Shown: positions 1 through 5,049 of the stretch, in pieces
Layout: every line of letters begins with the position of its first letter
Position numbering within the stretch: position 1 is the first letter of the stretch
From: Gemmataceae bacterium
GTDB lineage: Bacteria > Planctomycetota > Planctomycetia > Gemmatales > Gemmataceae
Direction: 5' to 3'
DNA length: 9,913 nucleotides
Assembly (NCBI GenBank): GCA_947490035.1
Contig: CANLGS010000077.1
Coordinates: forward strand, 1 to 9,913
Translations under genes and position numbers: made by a program
Notes under the pieces: model-generated
Seen by the model: only the letters and a program-made list of their open reading frames with translations
What the model was told of the DNA's origin: nothing
Databases searched by the model: none

Positions 1-224
1 AACGTCGCGCCGTCGGTGAGCCATTCGAGCGTGTCGCGTGCGTTGTTCAGCGCGACGGACACCTGCGGCGGGTCGAACGAGCACTGCTGCACCCATGACG
101 CGAGCATCCCGGTTTCGGCGTCGCCGTTTCGCGCGGTGAGGACGAACAGCCCGCTGGGAATGCGGCCGAGCGCGGCGGCGAGGGATTCGGGCGTGTCGGC
201 GGGTGCATCGGTCATACGGTCCAT
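1..224 (-). CDS. Flavin reductase-like FMN-binding protein, N-terminal fragment (gene continues beyond window start)
   Basis: About 74 codons are visible on the minus strand, and the frame is still open at base 1. The translation begins MDRMTDAPADTPESLAAALG and continues with RIPSGLFVLTAR, ETGMLASWVQQCSFDPPQVS and VALNNARDTLEWL. This is the typical opening of the flavin_reduct split-barrel family: a 'G.ips.l.vlt....' strand, a 'gm..swv.q.sf.Pp.v.val' strand and helix, then the conserved region preceding the flavin site. Members bind FMN or FAD and either reduce flavin with NAD(P)H or act as the flavin domain of larger proteins; the substrate cannot be told from this fragment. ATG at 224 is used here, but an in-frame ATG at 215 is equally possible and neither has a clear Shine-Dalgarno. 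The gene is divergent from the Sel1-repeat gene across a ~100-base spacer. The family call is fairly secure; the exact role is unknown. Confidence 0.75.
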   Translation of the reverse strand, partial: MDRMTDAPADTPESLAAALGRIPSGLFVLTARNGDAETGMLASWVQQCSFDPPQVSVALNNARDTLEWLTDGAT

Positions 225-284
225 GCTACCGCCGGAATGCGTTCGCGTCACGCGCGGGAAGTTTCCTTATCGCGCCGGATGGGG

Positions 285-290
285 TATGCT
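285..290 (+). promoter_or_regulatory. Candidate -10 element (TATGCT) for the Sel1-repeat gene
   Basis: TATGCT lies 36 bases before the ATG at 327 in the context GGGTATGCTTCT. A nearly identical context (GGGTACACTTCT) precedes the large peptidase gene at the same relative place. No good -35 box is seen at the usual spacing (TTTCCT at best). If functional, transcription would begin close to the start of the poly-C tract. This is inferred from sequence similarity only. Confidence 0.3.
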
Positions 291-297
291 TCTGAGA

Positions 298-310
298 CCC
301 CCCCCCCCCC
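298..310 (+). repeat. Homopolymer tract of 13 C residues
   Basis: Thirteen consecutive C residues sit 16 bases upstream of the probable start codon of the Sel1-repeat gene and just after a candidate -10 box. Long single-base tracts are prone to slippage during replication and to sequencing-length errors. If translation began at the upstream in-frame ATG at 237, a change in tract length would shift the frame. If it starts at 327, the tract lies in the leader. Confidence 0.9.
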
Positions 311-326
311 GACGCAACGGTTCACC

Positions 327-782
327 ATGAACGACTCGGACGCCCCAACACCAAACCACCAAACCACCGACCAGAGCCTCGGCTCGCAAGAGCGGGCCGC
401 CGCGCAAGGGCACGCCGGCGCGCAGTGCAACCTCGGCGTGCTGTACGACCAGGGCCAGGGCGTGCCGCAGGACTACGCGAAGGCGCACGAGTGGTACGAG
501 AAGGCCGCCGCACAGGGGAACGCCAGTGCGCAGAACAACCTCGGCGTACTGTACTACGACGGCCACGGCGTGCCGCAGGACTACGCGAAGGCGCGCGAGT
601 TGTTTGAGAAGGTGGCATCACAGGGAGACGCCGTAGGACAATACAACCTCGGCGAATATTACGAACTTGGTCGGGGCGTACTGCGAGACGGTGCGAAGGC
701 CCGTCAGTGGTACGAGAAGGCAGCAGCGCAAGGTTACGAGAACGCCCAGAAGGCGCTCAAGCGGCTTGGCGTAAAGGAATAG
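327..782 (+). CDS. Small Sel1-repeat (tetratricopeptide-like) protein
   Basis: The product is 151 residues. After a polar 23-residue N-terminus rich in Thr, Pro and Gln there are three full 36-residue Sel1-like repeats (residues 24-59, 60-95, 96-131) and a half repeat (132-151). The repeats share the pattern AAAQG..AQ.NLGVLY..G.GVPQDYAKA..WYEK. Sel1 repeats form paired helices that act as protein-protein scaffolds; no catalytic residues are expected. There is no signal peptide, so a cytoplasmic place is likely. The ATG at 327 is chosen because repeat-family proteins start near here and the longer frame from 237 would translate the poly-C tract as a Pro run; no Shine-Dalgarno supports either start. 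Repeats 1 and 2 share a 28-base identical stretch, suggesting recent internal duplication. It ends 12 bases before the stop of the convergent FG-GAP gene. The binding partner is unknown. Confidence 0.88.
   Translation: MNDSDAPTPNHQTTDQSLGSQERAAAQGHAGAQCNLGVLYDQGQGVPQDYAKAHEWYEKAAAQGNASAQNNLGVLYYDGHGVPQDYAKARELFEKVASQGDAVGQYNLGEYYELGRGVLRDGAKARQWYEKAAAQGYENAQKALKRLGVKE
459..594 (+). repeat. Tandem DNA repeat, 108-bp period, within the Sel1 gene
   Basis: Bases 459-486 and 567-594 are identical over 28 positions, exactly 108 bases (36 codons) apart. They match the Sel1 repeat unit and encode the G-VPQDYAKA core. The third unit has diverged at DNA level, so units 1 and 2 are the youngest pair. 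Confidence 0.85.
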
Positions 783-794
783 CCGGGCTGCGAG

Positions 795-2183
795 TCACCC
801 ACGCGGGTACGGCACCGTCAGCACGCGGTTGCCGCCGGGGTTCAGCACCGCTACCGCGGCGCCGTCCGGCCATGTCACCGTCACGCGGTCTACCGTGCGC
901 GATTCGCCCAGGCCGAAGTGCGCGACCGGTTCCATCTGGCACAGGTAGCCGCTTCCGCCGCAGATGCCCTTCACGCGAACGCGGCCGCCGTACTCGGCAC
1001 GAACCACCGCGCCGCGCGCCGGTGCGCCGAACCGCGTCAGCGGGCGCACCCGCAGCCAGTTGGGGTACGCCGCACGCGCCTTGAACACCGCCAGCGGTTG
1101 CGCCGCTCGTTCACCGCGCGACACCAGTAGTTCCAGAACGCCGTCGCCGTCGATGTCGCACACCGCGGCGCCGGTGCCGAAGCCGTCGGCGTCGAGTGCC
1201 GCGCCCGCGTCGAGCATCGTTAGCTCGCTTTGAGACTCGGGGGGCTGACGCCCCCCGCTCGCCAAGAACCGGTAGAGCCGGTTCGGTTCGCCCATGTGGT
1301 TCAGGAACAACTCGTCGTTGCCGTCGTTGTCGAAGTCGGCCGCGATCAGCGTCCGCACCGCGGACGGGAACGCGAACCCCGGCGTCGCGCGGTCCTTCCA
1401 CCGGTCGCCGGTGCGCGCCATTAGCCTGTGCGGGCCGTCCCAGTTCGCCCACGCGAGTCCGAACTCGCCGCCGCTGTCGAACGCGGTCACGCCGCGCGCG
1501 TGTTCTTCGCAGTCCTTTAGGCCCAGCGCGCACGCGACTTCTTCAAAGGTGCCGTCGCCGCGATTGCGGTACGCGAAGTTTCGGCCCTGCTCGTTCGCAC
1601 AGAAGATGTCGGGGTGCGCCGAGAACACCGGCAGCGCGAGAACACCGCGCCCGCCGACCGAATGTGCCAGGTCCAGAGGTGGTGCGAGGTCCGCGAGCGC
1701 GCCGCCGGGATTCAGCTCGTAGAGGCGCATCGGCCGCCCGTGGTTCGCCACGAAGAACCCATAGCGCCCGACGCCGCGGCGGTCGATCACCGCGACGCTG
1801 CGCCCGGCCGCGAGGTTCCGCACGCCGAGGTTCGCGGGTCGCTCGAACAGGTCTTCCCAGCGGCCGTCGGCGTTGCGCTTGAACAGCCGGTCCGCGAGCT
1901 TCTTCGGGCCGGTGAACGTGTCGGCGGTGAGGACGTACAGTTCTTCGCGCCCGTCGCCGTCGAGGTCGCCCGCGGCCACGCCGACCGCCGGCCGGTCGTC
2001 GTCCGCGAGTTCCGGCGAAGCGGTATCGCGCAGCATTCCGCCCGACCACGCGAGGACGCGGTTCGGCCCGGCGAAGCCGGCGACGACGAACGACAGACGC
2101 TCGCGGTCGAGGTCGGCCACGGCGACGCCGTAGTGCAACCCCGGCGGGTTGTGCGCGATCCGGTCGGACACGTCCTCGAACAT
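795..2183 (-). CDS. CRTAC1-family FG-GAP/VCBS-repeat protein with C-terminal ASPIC/UnbV domain
   Basis: The product is 462 residues. It has a seven-blade-propeller-like body with three clear Ca-binding loops typical of FG-GAP/VCBS repeats (DLDGDG 73-78, DFDNDG 283-288, DIDGDG 343-348). A C-terminal ASPIC/UnbV domain follows at about 375-456, containing NWLRVR, the GGSGYLCQMEP segment, AHFGLG and VTVTWPDG. This order is that of the CRTAC1 family, which is abundant in planctomycetes; such proteins are thought to be Ca-binding adhesion or scaffold propellers with no known enzyme activity. No signal peptide is visible after the Met at 2183, so export would need another route or a missed upstream start. 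Residues 308-316 (ASGGRQPPE) are encoded by an inserted palindromic repeat (1239-1265) between two blades, apparently tolerated in a loop. The gene is convergent with the Sel1 gene and divergent from the SUMF1 gene. Confidence 0.85.
   Translation of the reverse strand: MFEDVSDRIAHNPPGLHYGVAVADLDRERLSFVVAGFAGPNRVLAWSGGMLRDTASPELADDDRPAVGVAAGDLDGDGREELYVLTADTFTGPKKLADRLFKRNADGRWEDLFERPANLGVRNLAAGRSVAVIDRRGVGRYGFFVANHGRPMRLYELNPGGALADLAPPLDLAHSVGGRGVLALPVFSAHPDIFCANEQGRNFAYRNRGDGTFEEVACALGLKDCEEHARGVTAFDSGGEFGLAWANWDGPHRLMARTGDRWKDRATPGFAFPSAVRTLIAADFDNDGNDELFLNHMGEPNRLYRFLASGGRQPPESQSELTMLDAGAALDADGFGTGAAVCDIDGDGVLELLVSRGERAAQPLAVFKARAAYPNWLRVRPLTRFGAPARGAVVRAEYGGRVRVKGICGGSGYLCQMEPVAHFGLGESRTVDRVTVTWPDGAAVAVLNPGGNRVLTVPYPRG
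1239..1265. repeat. Interspersed GC palindrome, copy 1 (inside the FG-GAP/ASPIC gene)
   Basis: A 7-bp stem GGGGGGC/GCCCCCC with loop TGAC is followed by the tail GCTCGCCAA. Bases 1240-1265 match 5098-5123 at 25 of 26 positions. On the minus strand it is read in frame as ASGGRQPP within the ASPIC-family protein, so it is a repeat inserted into coding sequence without breaking it. Confidence 0.85.
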
Positions 2184-2262
2184 GCGTCATCCGCGCGGCG
2201 GAGTTCGGAACGCTGTAACCGTATCCCACGGGCCGCGAAGCGCAAGCGAAAAAGCCCGCCGC

Positions 2263-2291
2263 TCGACACCGCGGGCGCGGGCGGTCATACT
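2263..2291 (+). promoter_or_regulatory. Sigma-70-like promoter for the SUMF1-domain gene
   Basis: The -35 box TCGACA (2263-2268; five of six to consensus) and the -10 box CATACT (2286-2291; four of six) are separated by exactly 17 bases. The predicted start at about 2298 gives a short leader before ATG 2317. The region 2184-2316 is the divergent spacer shared with the minus-strand FG-GAP gene, for which I see no convincing promoter. Confidence 0.5.
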
Positions 2292-2306
2292 CTAACCACA
2301 CCTTCG

Positions 2307-2310
2307 GGAG
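2307..2310 (+). promoter_or_regulatory. Shine-Dalgarno GGAG for the SUMF1-domain gene
   Basis: GGAG ends six bases before ATG 2317, the normal spacing, and supports that start codon. Confidence 0.55.
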
Positions 2311-2316
2311 AGCGTC

Positions 2317-3438
2317 ATGCGTCGTCTCAACCCCGCCCGGTCGTGGGCCGCACTGCTCGTGTTCGGGGCTGCCGTCGTTCTCACGTCGGCCGACCCCACG
2401 CCCGACACGAGCCGCGTTCCCGCGCTCGTCGAGAGGCTCGGCAGCGAAGATTTCCACACCCGCGAAGCCGCGACGAATGAACTGAAGGCGATCGGCGAGA
2501 AAGCGCTGCCCGACGTGATCGCCGCCGGCAACAGCGACAACCCCGAGGTGCGCCAGCGGGCGCAAGGGCTGATCGCGGTCATCCTGAAGCAAGCCGGGAA
2601 GAGCAAGTCGCTCGGCATGGAGATGGCCCCGGTTCGCGTGAGCGAGTTCCAGATGGGTTCGCCCGTCGGCGAACCGGGGCGCCACGCCGACGAAGCCCAG
2701 CACGCGGTCCGGCTCACCAGGTCGTTCCTTCTCGGCGCCCGCGAGGTGACGCAGGAGGAATACCGCAAGGTGATGAAGGCCGAGCCGAGTTGGTTCGCGA
2801 AGACCGGCGGCGGTAAGGCCAAGGTCGGCGCCGACACCGGCCGGTTCCCGGTCGAACAGGTGACGTGGTTCGACGCCATCGACTTCTGCAACCGGTTGAG
2901 CGCGCTCGACGGCTTCGAGCCGTACTACAAACTGACCGACGAGAAGCGCGACAAGGACGTACTGAAGGGCGCGACCGTGACCGTCGCGGGCGGGAACGGC
3001 TACCGGCTGCCGACGGAAGCCGAGTGGGAGTACGCGTGCCGCGGCGGCACCGAGACCGCGTTCCACTTCGGCCGGCGCGTGGTGAACGGCCGCGAGTCGA
3101 ACTTCAAGTCGCTGCTGCCGGGCGGCGGGTACGGCGGGCCGGAGACCTACTCCCTCGGGCGCACGACGACGTGCGGGGCGCACAAGTGGAACACGTGGGG
3201 CATCCACGACATGCACGGGAACGTCGCGGAGTGGTGCTGGGACTGGTACGACAAGGACTACTACGCGAACGCGCCGGTCGCCGACCCCACCGGCCCGGCG
3301 GCGGGCGCGCACCGCGCCGTGCGCGGCGGGTCGTGGCTGGTGGACAACGCCAGTTGCCGCAGCGCGGCCCGCGGCTCGCAGTTACCCACCGAGGCGAGCT
3401 ACACCACCGGCTTCCGCGTCGCCCGCTCGCCGTATTAA
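2317..3438 (+). CDS. Secreted SUMF1/FGE-like domain protein lacking both catalytic cysteines, with HEAT-like N-terminal region
   Basis: The product is 373 residues. A signal peptide (MRRLNPARSW then a hydrophobic stretch to about 22) probably ends near TSA-D (25/26). Residues ~34-95 resemble the planctomycete HEAT-like segment (VERLGSEDFHTREAATNELK.IGEKALP, then NPEVRQRAQ). From ~100 to the end is a formylglycine-generating-enzyme (SUMF1) fold: FQMGSPVGE, EVTQEEYRKVM, PVEQVTWFDAIDFCNRLS, YRLPTEAEWEYACRGG, GNVAEWCWDWY, VRGGSW, and GFRVARS at the end. In true FGE two cysteines in the Cys-x4-Cys-Ala-Ala-Arg context are catalytic; here the aligned positions are Asn344 and Ser349 (NASCRSAAR), with a lone Cys347. 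So formylglycine formation is unlikely, and a binding role or another SUMF1-fold reaction is more plausible. The start is supported by GGAG and the upstream promoter. It lies 103 bases before the sulfatase-like gene on the same strand. Confidence 0.88.
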   Translation: MRRLNPARSWAALLVFGAAVVLTSADPTPDTSRVPALVERLGSEDFHTREAATNELKAIGEKALPDVIAAGNSDNPEVRQRAQGLIAVILKQAGKSKSLGMEMAPVRVSEFQMGSPVGEPGRHADEAQHAVRLTRSFLLGAREVTQEEYRKVMKAEPSWFAKTGGGKAKVGADTGRFPVEQVTWFDAIDFCNRLSALDGFEPYYKLTDEKRDKDVLKGATVTVAGGNGYRLPTEAEWEYACRGGTETAFHFGRRVVNGRESNFKSLLPGGGYGGPETYSLGRTTTCGAHKWNTWGIHDMHGNVAEWCWDWYDKDYYANAPVADPTGPAAGAHRAVRGGSWLVDNASCRSAARGSQLPTEASYTTGFRVARSPY

Positions 3439-3462
3439 GAGACCTACCCGGCCCCGCGTATC

Positions 3463-3528
3463 GGTGAACCGCGACGGTCACGGAGCGGGTGCCAATCTTC
3501 ACCCGCTCCGTGACCGTCGCGGTTCACC
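3463..3528. repeat. Perfect 29-bp inverted repeat with 8-base loop between the SUMF1-domain and sulfatase-like genes
   Basis: Arms 3463-3491 and 3500-3528 are exact reverse complements over 29 bases, separated by CCAATCTT. The hairpin ends 13 bases before the ATG at 3542. No T-run follows it on either strand, so it is not a textbook intrinsic terminator. It could stop or stabilise the upstream mRNA, hold the sulfatase-like leader folded, or be a mobile palindrome. A GTG at 3464 inside the left arm opens the same frame as the sulfatase-like gene but would translate the hairpin, and is not taken as the start. Confidence 0.9.
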
Positions 3529-3541
3529 CGGGAAGTACGCG

Positions 3542-4966
3542 ATGCGTTTCCTCGTGCCCGCTGTGGCTCTCGTTCTCCTCCTGAGCGCGTTCGCGCTGTG
3601 GAGTCGCACGCGCACCACACCACCCGCGCCCGTTCCGGCGCCGGCGGCGTTCAAGTACAAGGATCACAACGTCGTCTTCGTCAGTTTCGACGCACTCCGC
3701 GCCGGGAACGTCGGCGCGCTCGGCAACCCGCGGAACGTGACGCCCACCATCGACGCGCTCGCGCGCGCGAGCGTCACCTTCCGCCGCGCGTACTCGGTCG
3801 CGTCGTGGACCGTGCCGGCGTCGATGACGTGGTTCACCGGCGTGTACCCGTCCGAACACCGCATGACCAACAAGTTCGCGGTGTACAACGCGCGCGAACA
3901 GAAGCCCGCCAACCTCAAGGAACTCGCGCCCGACCTCGTCACGCTCGCCGACATCTTCAAGGCGAACGGCTACGCGACCGGCGGCTTCACCGGCAACGCG
4001 GGCGTCAGCGGCGGCTTCGGCTACGACCAGGGGTTCGACGCGTATTACGCCCCGACTGGCAAGTTCGGCGGGCTGAACGAGAGCGTCCCGCAGGCGCTCG
4101 ACTGGCTCCGCGCCAATCACAAGAGCAAGTTCTTCCTGTTCCTGCACGGCTACGACGTTCACGGGCAGCACGCGCCCGCCGGCGGCCTCGACTACCGGTT
4201 CGTGGACAAGGACTACGACCGGCGCTACACCGGTTCCGAACACGAACAGGAGTTGCTGCGCGAGGAAGGTCTCGACCGCGGCCGGCTGAACCTCCGCGAC
4301 GCGGACGTGAAGTTCTGGCGCGCGGTCTACGACGAGAAGGTGCAGCGCGCCGACGCCCGGTTCGCCGCGTTCCTCAAGGAGTTCGACAAACTCGGCATCG
4401 GCGGCAAGACGCTGTTCGTGGTGACCTCCGACCACGGCACCGAGTTGCACGACCACGGCCGGTTCGACCACGGGTTCACGCTCTACGACGAGCAGGCTCG
4501 CGTGCCGCTGTTCGTCAAACTGCCCGACGCTCGCGCCACGACTGCTGTCACCGATCAGGTCAGTAGTATCGACGTGATGCCGACCATACTCGACCTCCTC
4601 GACGTGCAGGTGCCGGAGCGCGCCCTGCGGCAACTTCGCGGGAAAAGCCTCGTGCCCGCGATGAAGGGCGAACAGGTCGCACGCGACCTGTTCGCCGAGA
4701 CCGACTACCGCGCGTACACGCACAAACGCGCCGTCATTGCGCCGGACGGCTGGAAGCTGATCTACACCCTGGAGAGCCGGTCCCGCGAACTGTACGACCT
4801 GACCGCCGACCCCGACGAAACGCGCAACCTGGCCGCGACCGACAAGCCGCGTGCCGACGAGTTGCAGCGCCGGCTATTCGCGCACTTCGAGGCCATCGGC
4901 CACGACCTGACCGCCCGGACGTGGGAGATCGGGCTGAACCCGGTGTACGCGTCGCAGGGGAAGTAG
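3542..4966 (+). CDS. Sulfatase-superfamily (alkaline phosphatase fold) hydrolase or transferase with Thr at the nucleophile position
   Basis: The product is 474 residues. The N-terminus MRFLVPAVALVLLLSAFALW is a signal peptide or membrane anchor, followed by a Pro/Ala linker. The sulfatase fold follows: VVFVSFDALR with metal-ligand Asp50, the nucleophile region SVASWTVPASMTWFTGVYPS, the second metal site SDHG (Asp297, His298), then DHGRFDHG with His310, and the C-terminal segments GWKLIY and ELYDLTADPDETRNLA usual in sulfatases. Aligning to C/S-x-P-x-R....TG puts Thr90 where Cys or Ser would be converted to formylglycine, and Ser94 where Arg is expected. Thr nucleophiles occur in the phosphoethanolamine and glycerol-phosphate transferase branches of the superfamily and in a 'WT.PS' group of sulfatase-like proteins. 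A phosphodiesterase or transferase role is therefore as likely as sulfate-ester cleavage. ATG 3542 is chosen for the signal sequence and a GGGAAG six bases upstream. The substrate is unknown. Confidence 0.85.
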   Translation: MRFLVPAVALVLLLSAFALWSRTRTTPPAPVPAPAAFKYKDHNVVFVSFDALRAGNVGALGNPRNVTPTIDALARASVTFRRAYSVASWTVPASMTWFTGVYPSEHRMTNKFAVYNAREQKPANLKELAPDLVTLADIFKANGYATGGFTGNAGVSGGFGYDQGFDAYYAPTGKFGGLNESVPQALDWLRANHKSKFFLFLHGYDVHGQHAPAGGLDYRFVDKDYDRRYTGSEHEQELLREEGLDRGRLNLRDADVKFWRAVYDEKVQRADARFAAFLKEFDKLGIGGKTLFVVTSDHGTELHDHGRFDHGFTLYDEQARVPLFVKLPDARATTAVTDQVSSIDVMPTILDLLDVQVPERALRQLRGKSLVPAMKGEQVARDLFAETDYRAYTHKRAVIAPDGWKLIYTLESRSRELYDLTADPDETRNLAATDKPRADELQRRLFAHFEAIGHDLTARTWEIGLNPVYASQGK

Positions 4967-4982
4967 CGGCCTTTGCCTTGTG

Positions 4983-5007
4983 GCACAGACATTCCTGTCT
5001 GTGTGCC
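4983..5007. repeat. Interspersed palindrome (CACAGACA-TTCC-TGTCTGTG type)
   Basis: A perfect 8-bp stem CACAGACA/TGTCTGTG with loop TTCC occupies 4984-5003, and the flanking GG and CC extend it with a short bulge. It sits 17 bases after the sulfatase-like stop and before the peptidase promoter region. I recognise this type as a common dispersed intergenic repeat in planctomycete genomes, where it often yields spurious 'AQTFLSV' peptides. It may also aid termination of the upstream transcript, although no T-run follows. Confidence 0.7.
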
Positions 5008-5013
5008 TTTGGG

Positions 5014-5019
5014 TACACT
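5014..5019 (+). promoter_or_regulatory. Candidate -10 element (TACACT) for the two-domain peptidase gene
   Basis: TACACT in the context GGGTACACTTCT lies 30 bases before GTG 5050. The context matches that before the Sel1 gene at 10 of 12 positions. No clear -35 box is seen; the region where it would lie is occupied by the CACAGACA palindrome. Confidence 0.3.
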
Positions 5020-5038
5020 TCTCAACATTCCCGGTTCC

Positions 5039-5043
5039 GGAGG
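5039..5043 (+). promoter_or_regulatory. Shine-Dalgarno GGAGG that fixes the GTG start of the peptidase
   Basis: GGAGG ends six bases before GTG 5050. This decides between the long open frame (open from 4921, whose first part would overlap the sulfatase-like gene and translate an intergenic palindrome) and the GTG that begins a clear signal peptide. Confidence 0.75.
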
Positions 5044-5049
5044 TTCGTC

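Noticed and set aside
459..594. Regular repeats in the Sel1 gene considered as a CRISPR-like array
   Set aside because: The period is 36 codons in frame, there are only about three units, and they encode Sel1 repeats; no short identical repeats with unique spacers.
1543..3312. Long open minus-strand frame (589 codons) across the start of the FG-GAP gene and the SUMF1 gene
   Set aside because: It is Arg/Val-rich with no recognisable motif, runs opposite to two well-supported genes and is a by-product of high G+C codon use.
3463..3528. Hairpin as an ordinary intrinsic terminator
   Set aside because: No T-run follows on either strand and the stem is far longer than usual, so it is listed as an inverted repeat of unknown role.
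3464..3541. GTG at 3464 as start of the sulfatase-like gene
   Set aside because: It would translate the perfect hairpin as an Arg/His-rich extension ahead of the signal sequence; ATG 3542 follows a GGGAAG and begins the hydrophobic leader directly.
3524..4723. Minus-strand open frame of 399 codons opposite the sulfatase-like gene
   Set aside because: It is antisense to a gene with clear family motifs, and its Val/Glu/Arg-rich composition is typical of a GC shadow.
4921..5049. Upstream extension of the peptidase frame to 4921
   Set aside because: It overlaps the end of the sulfatase-like gene and translates a palindrome; GTG 5050 has GGAGG at ideal spacing and starts a proper signal peptide.
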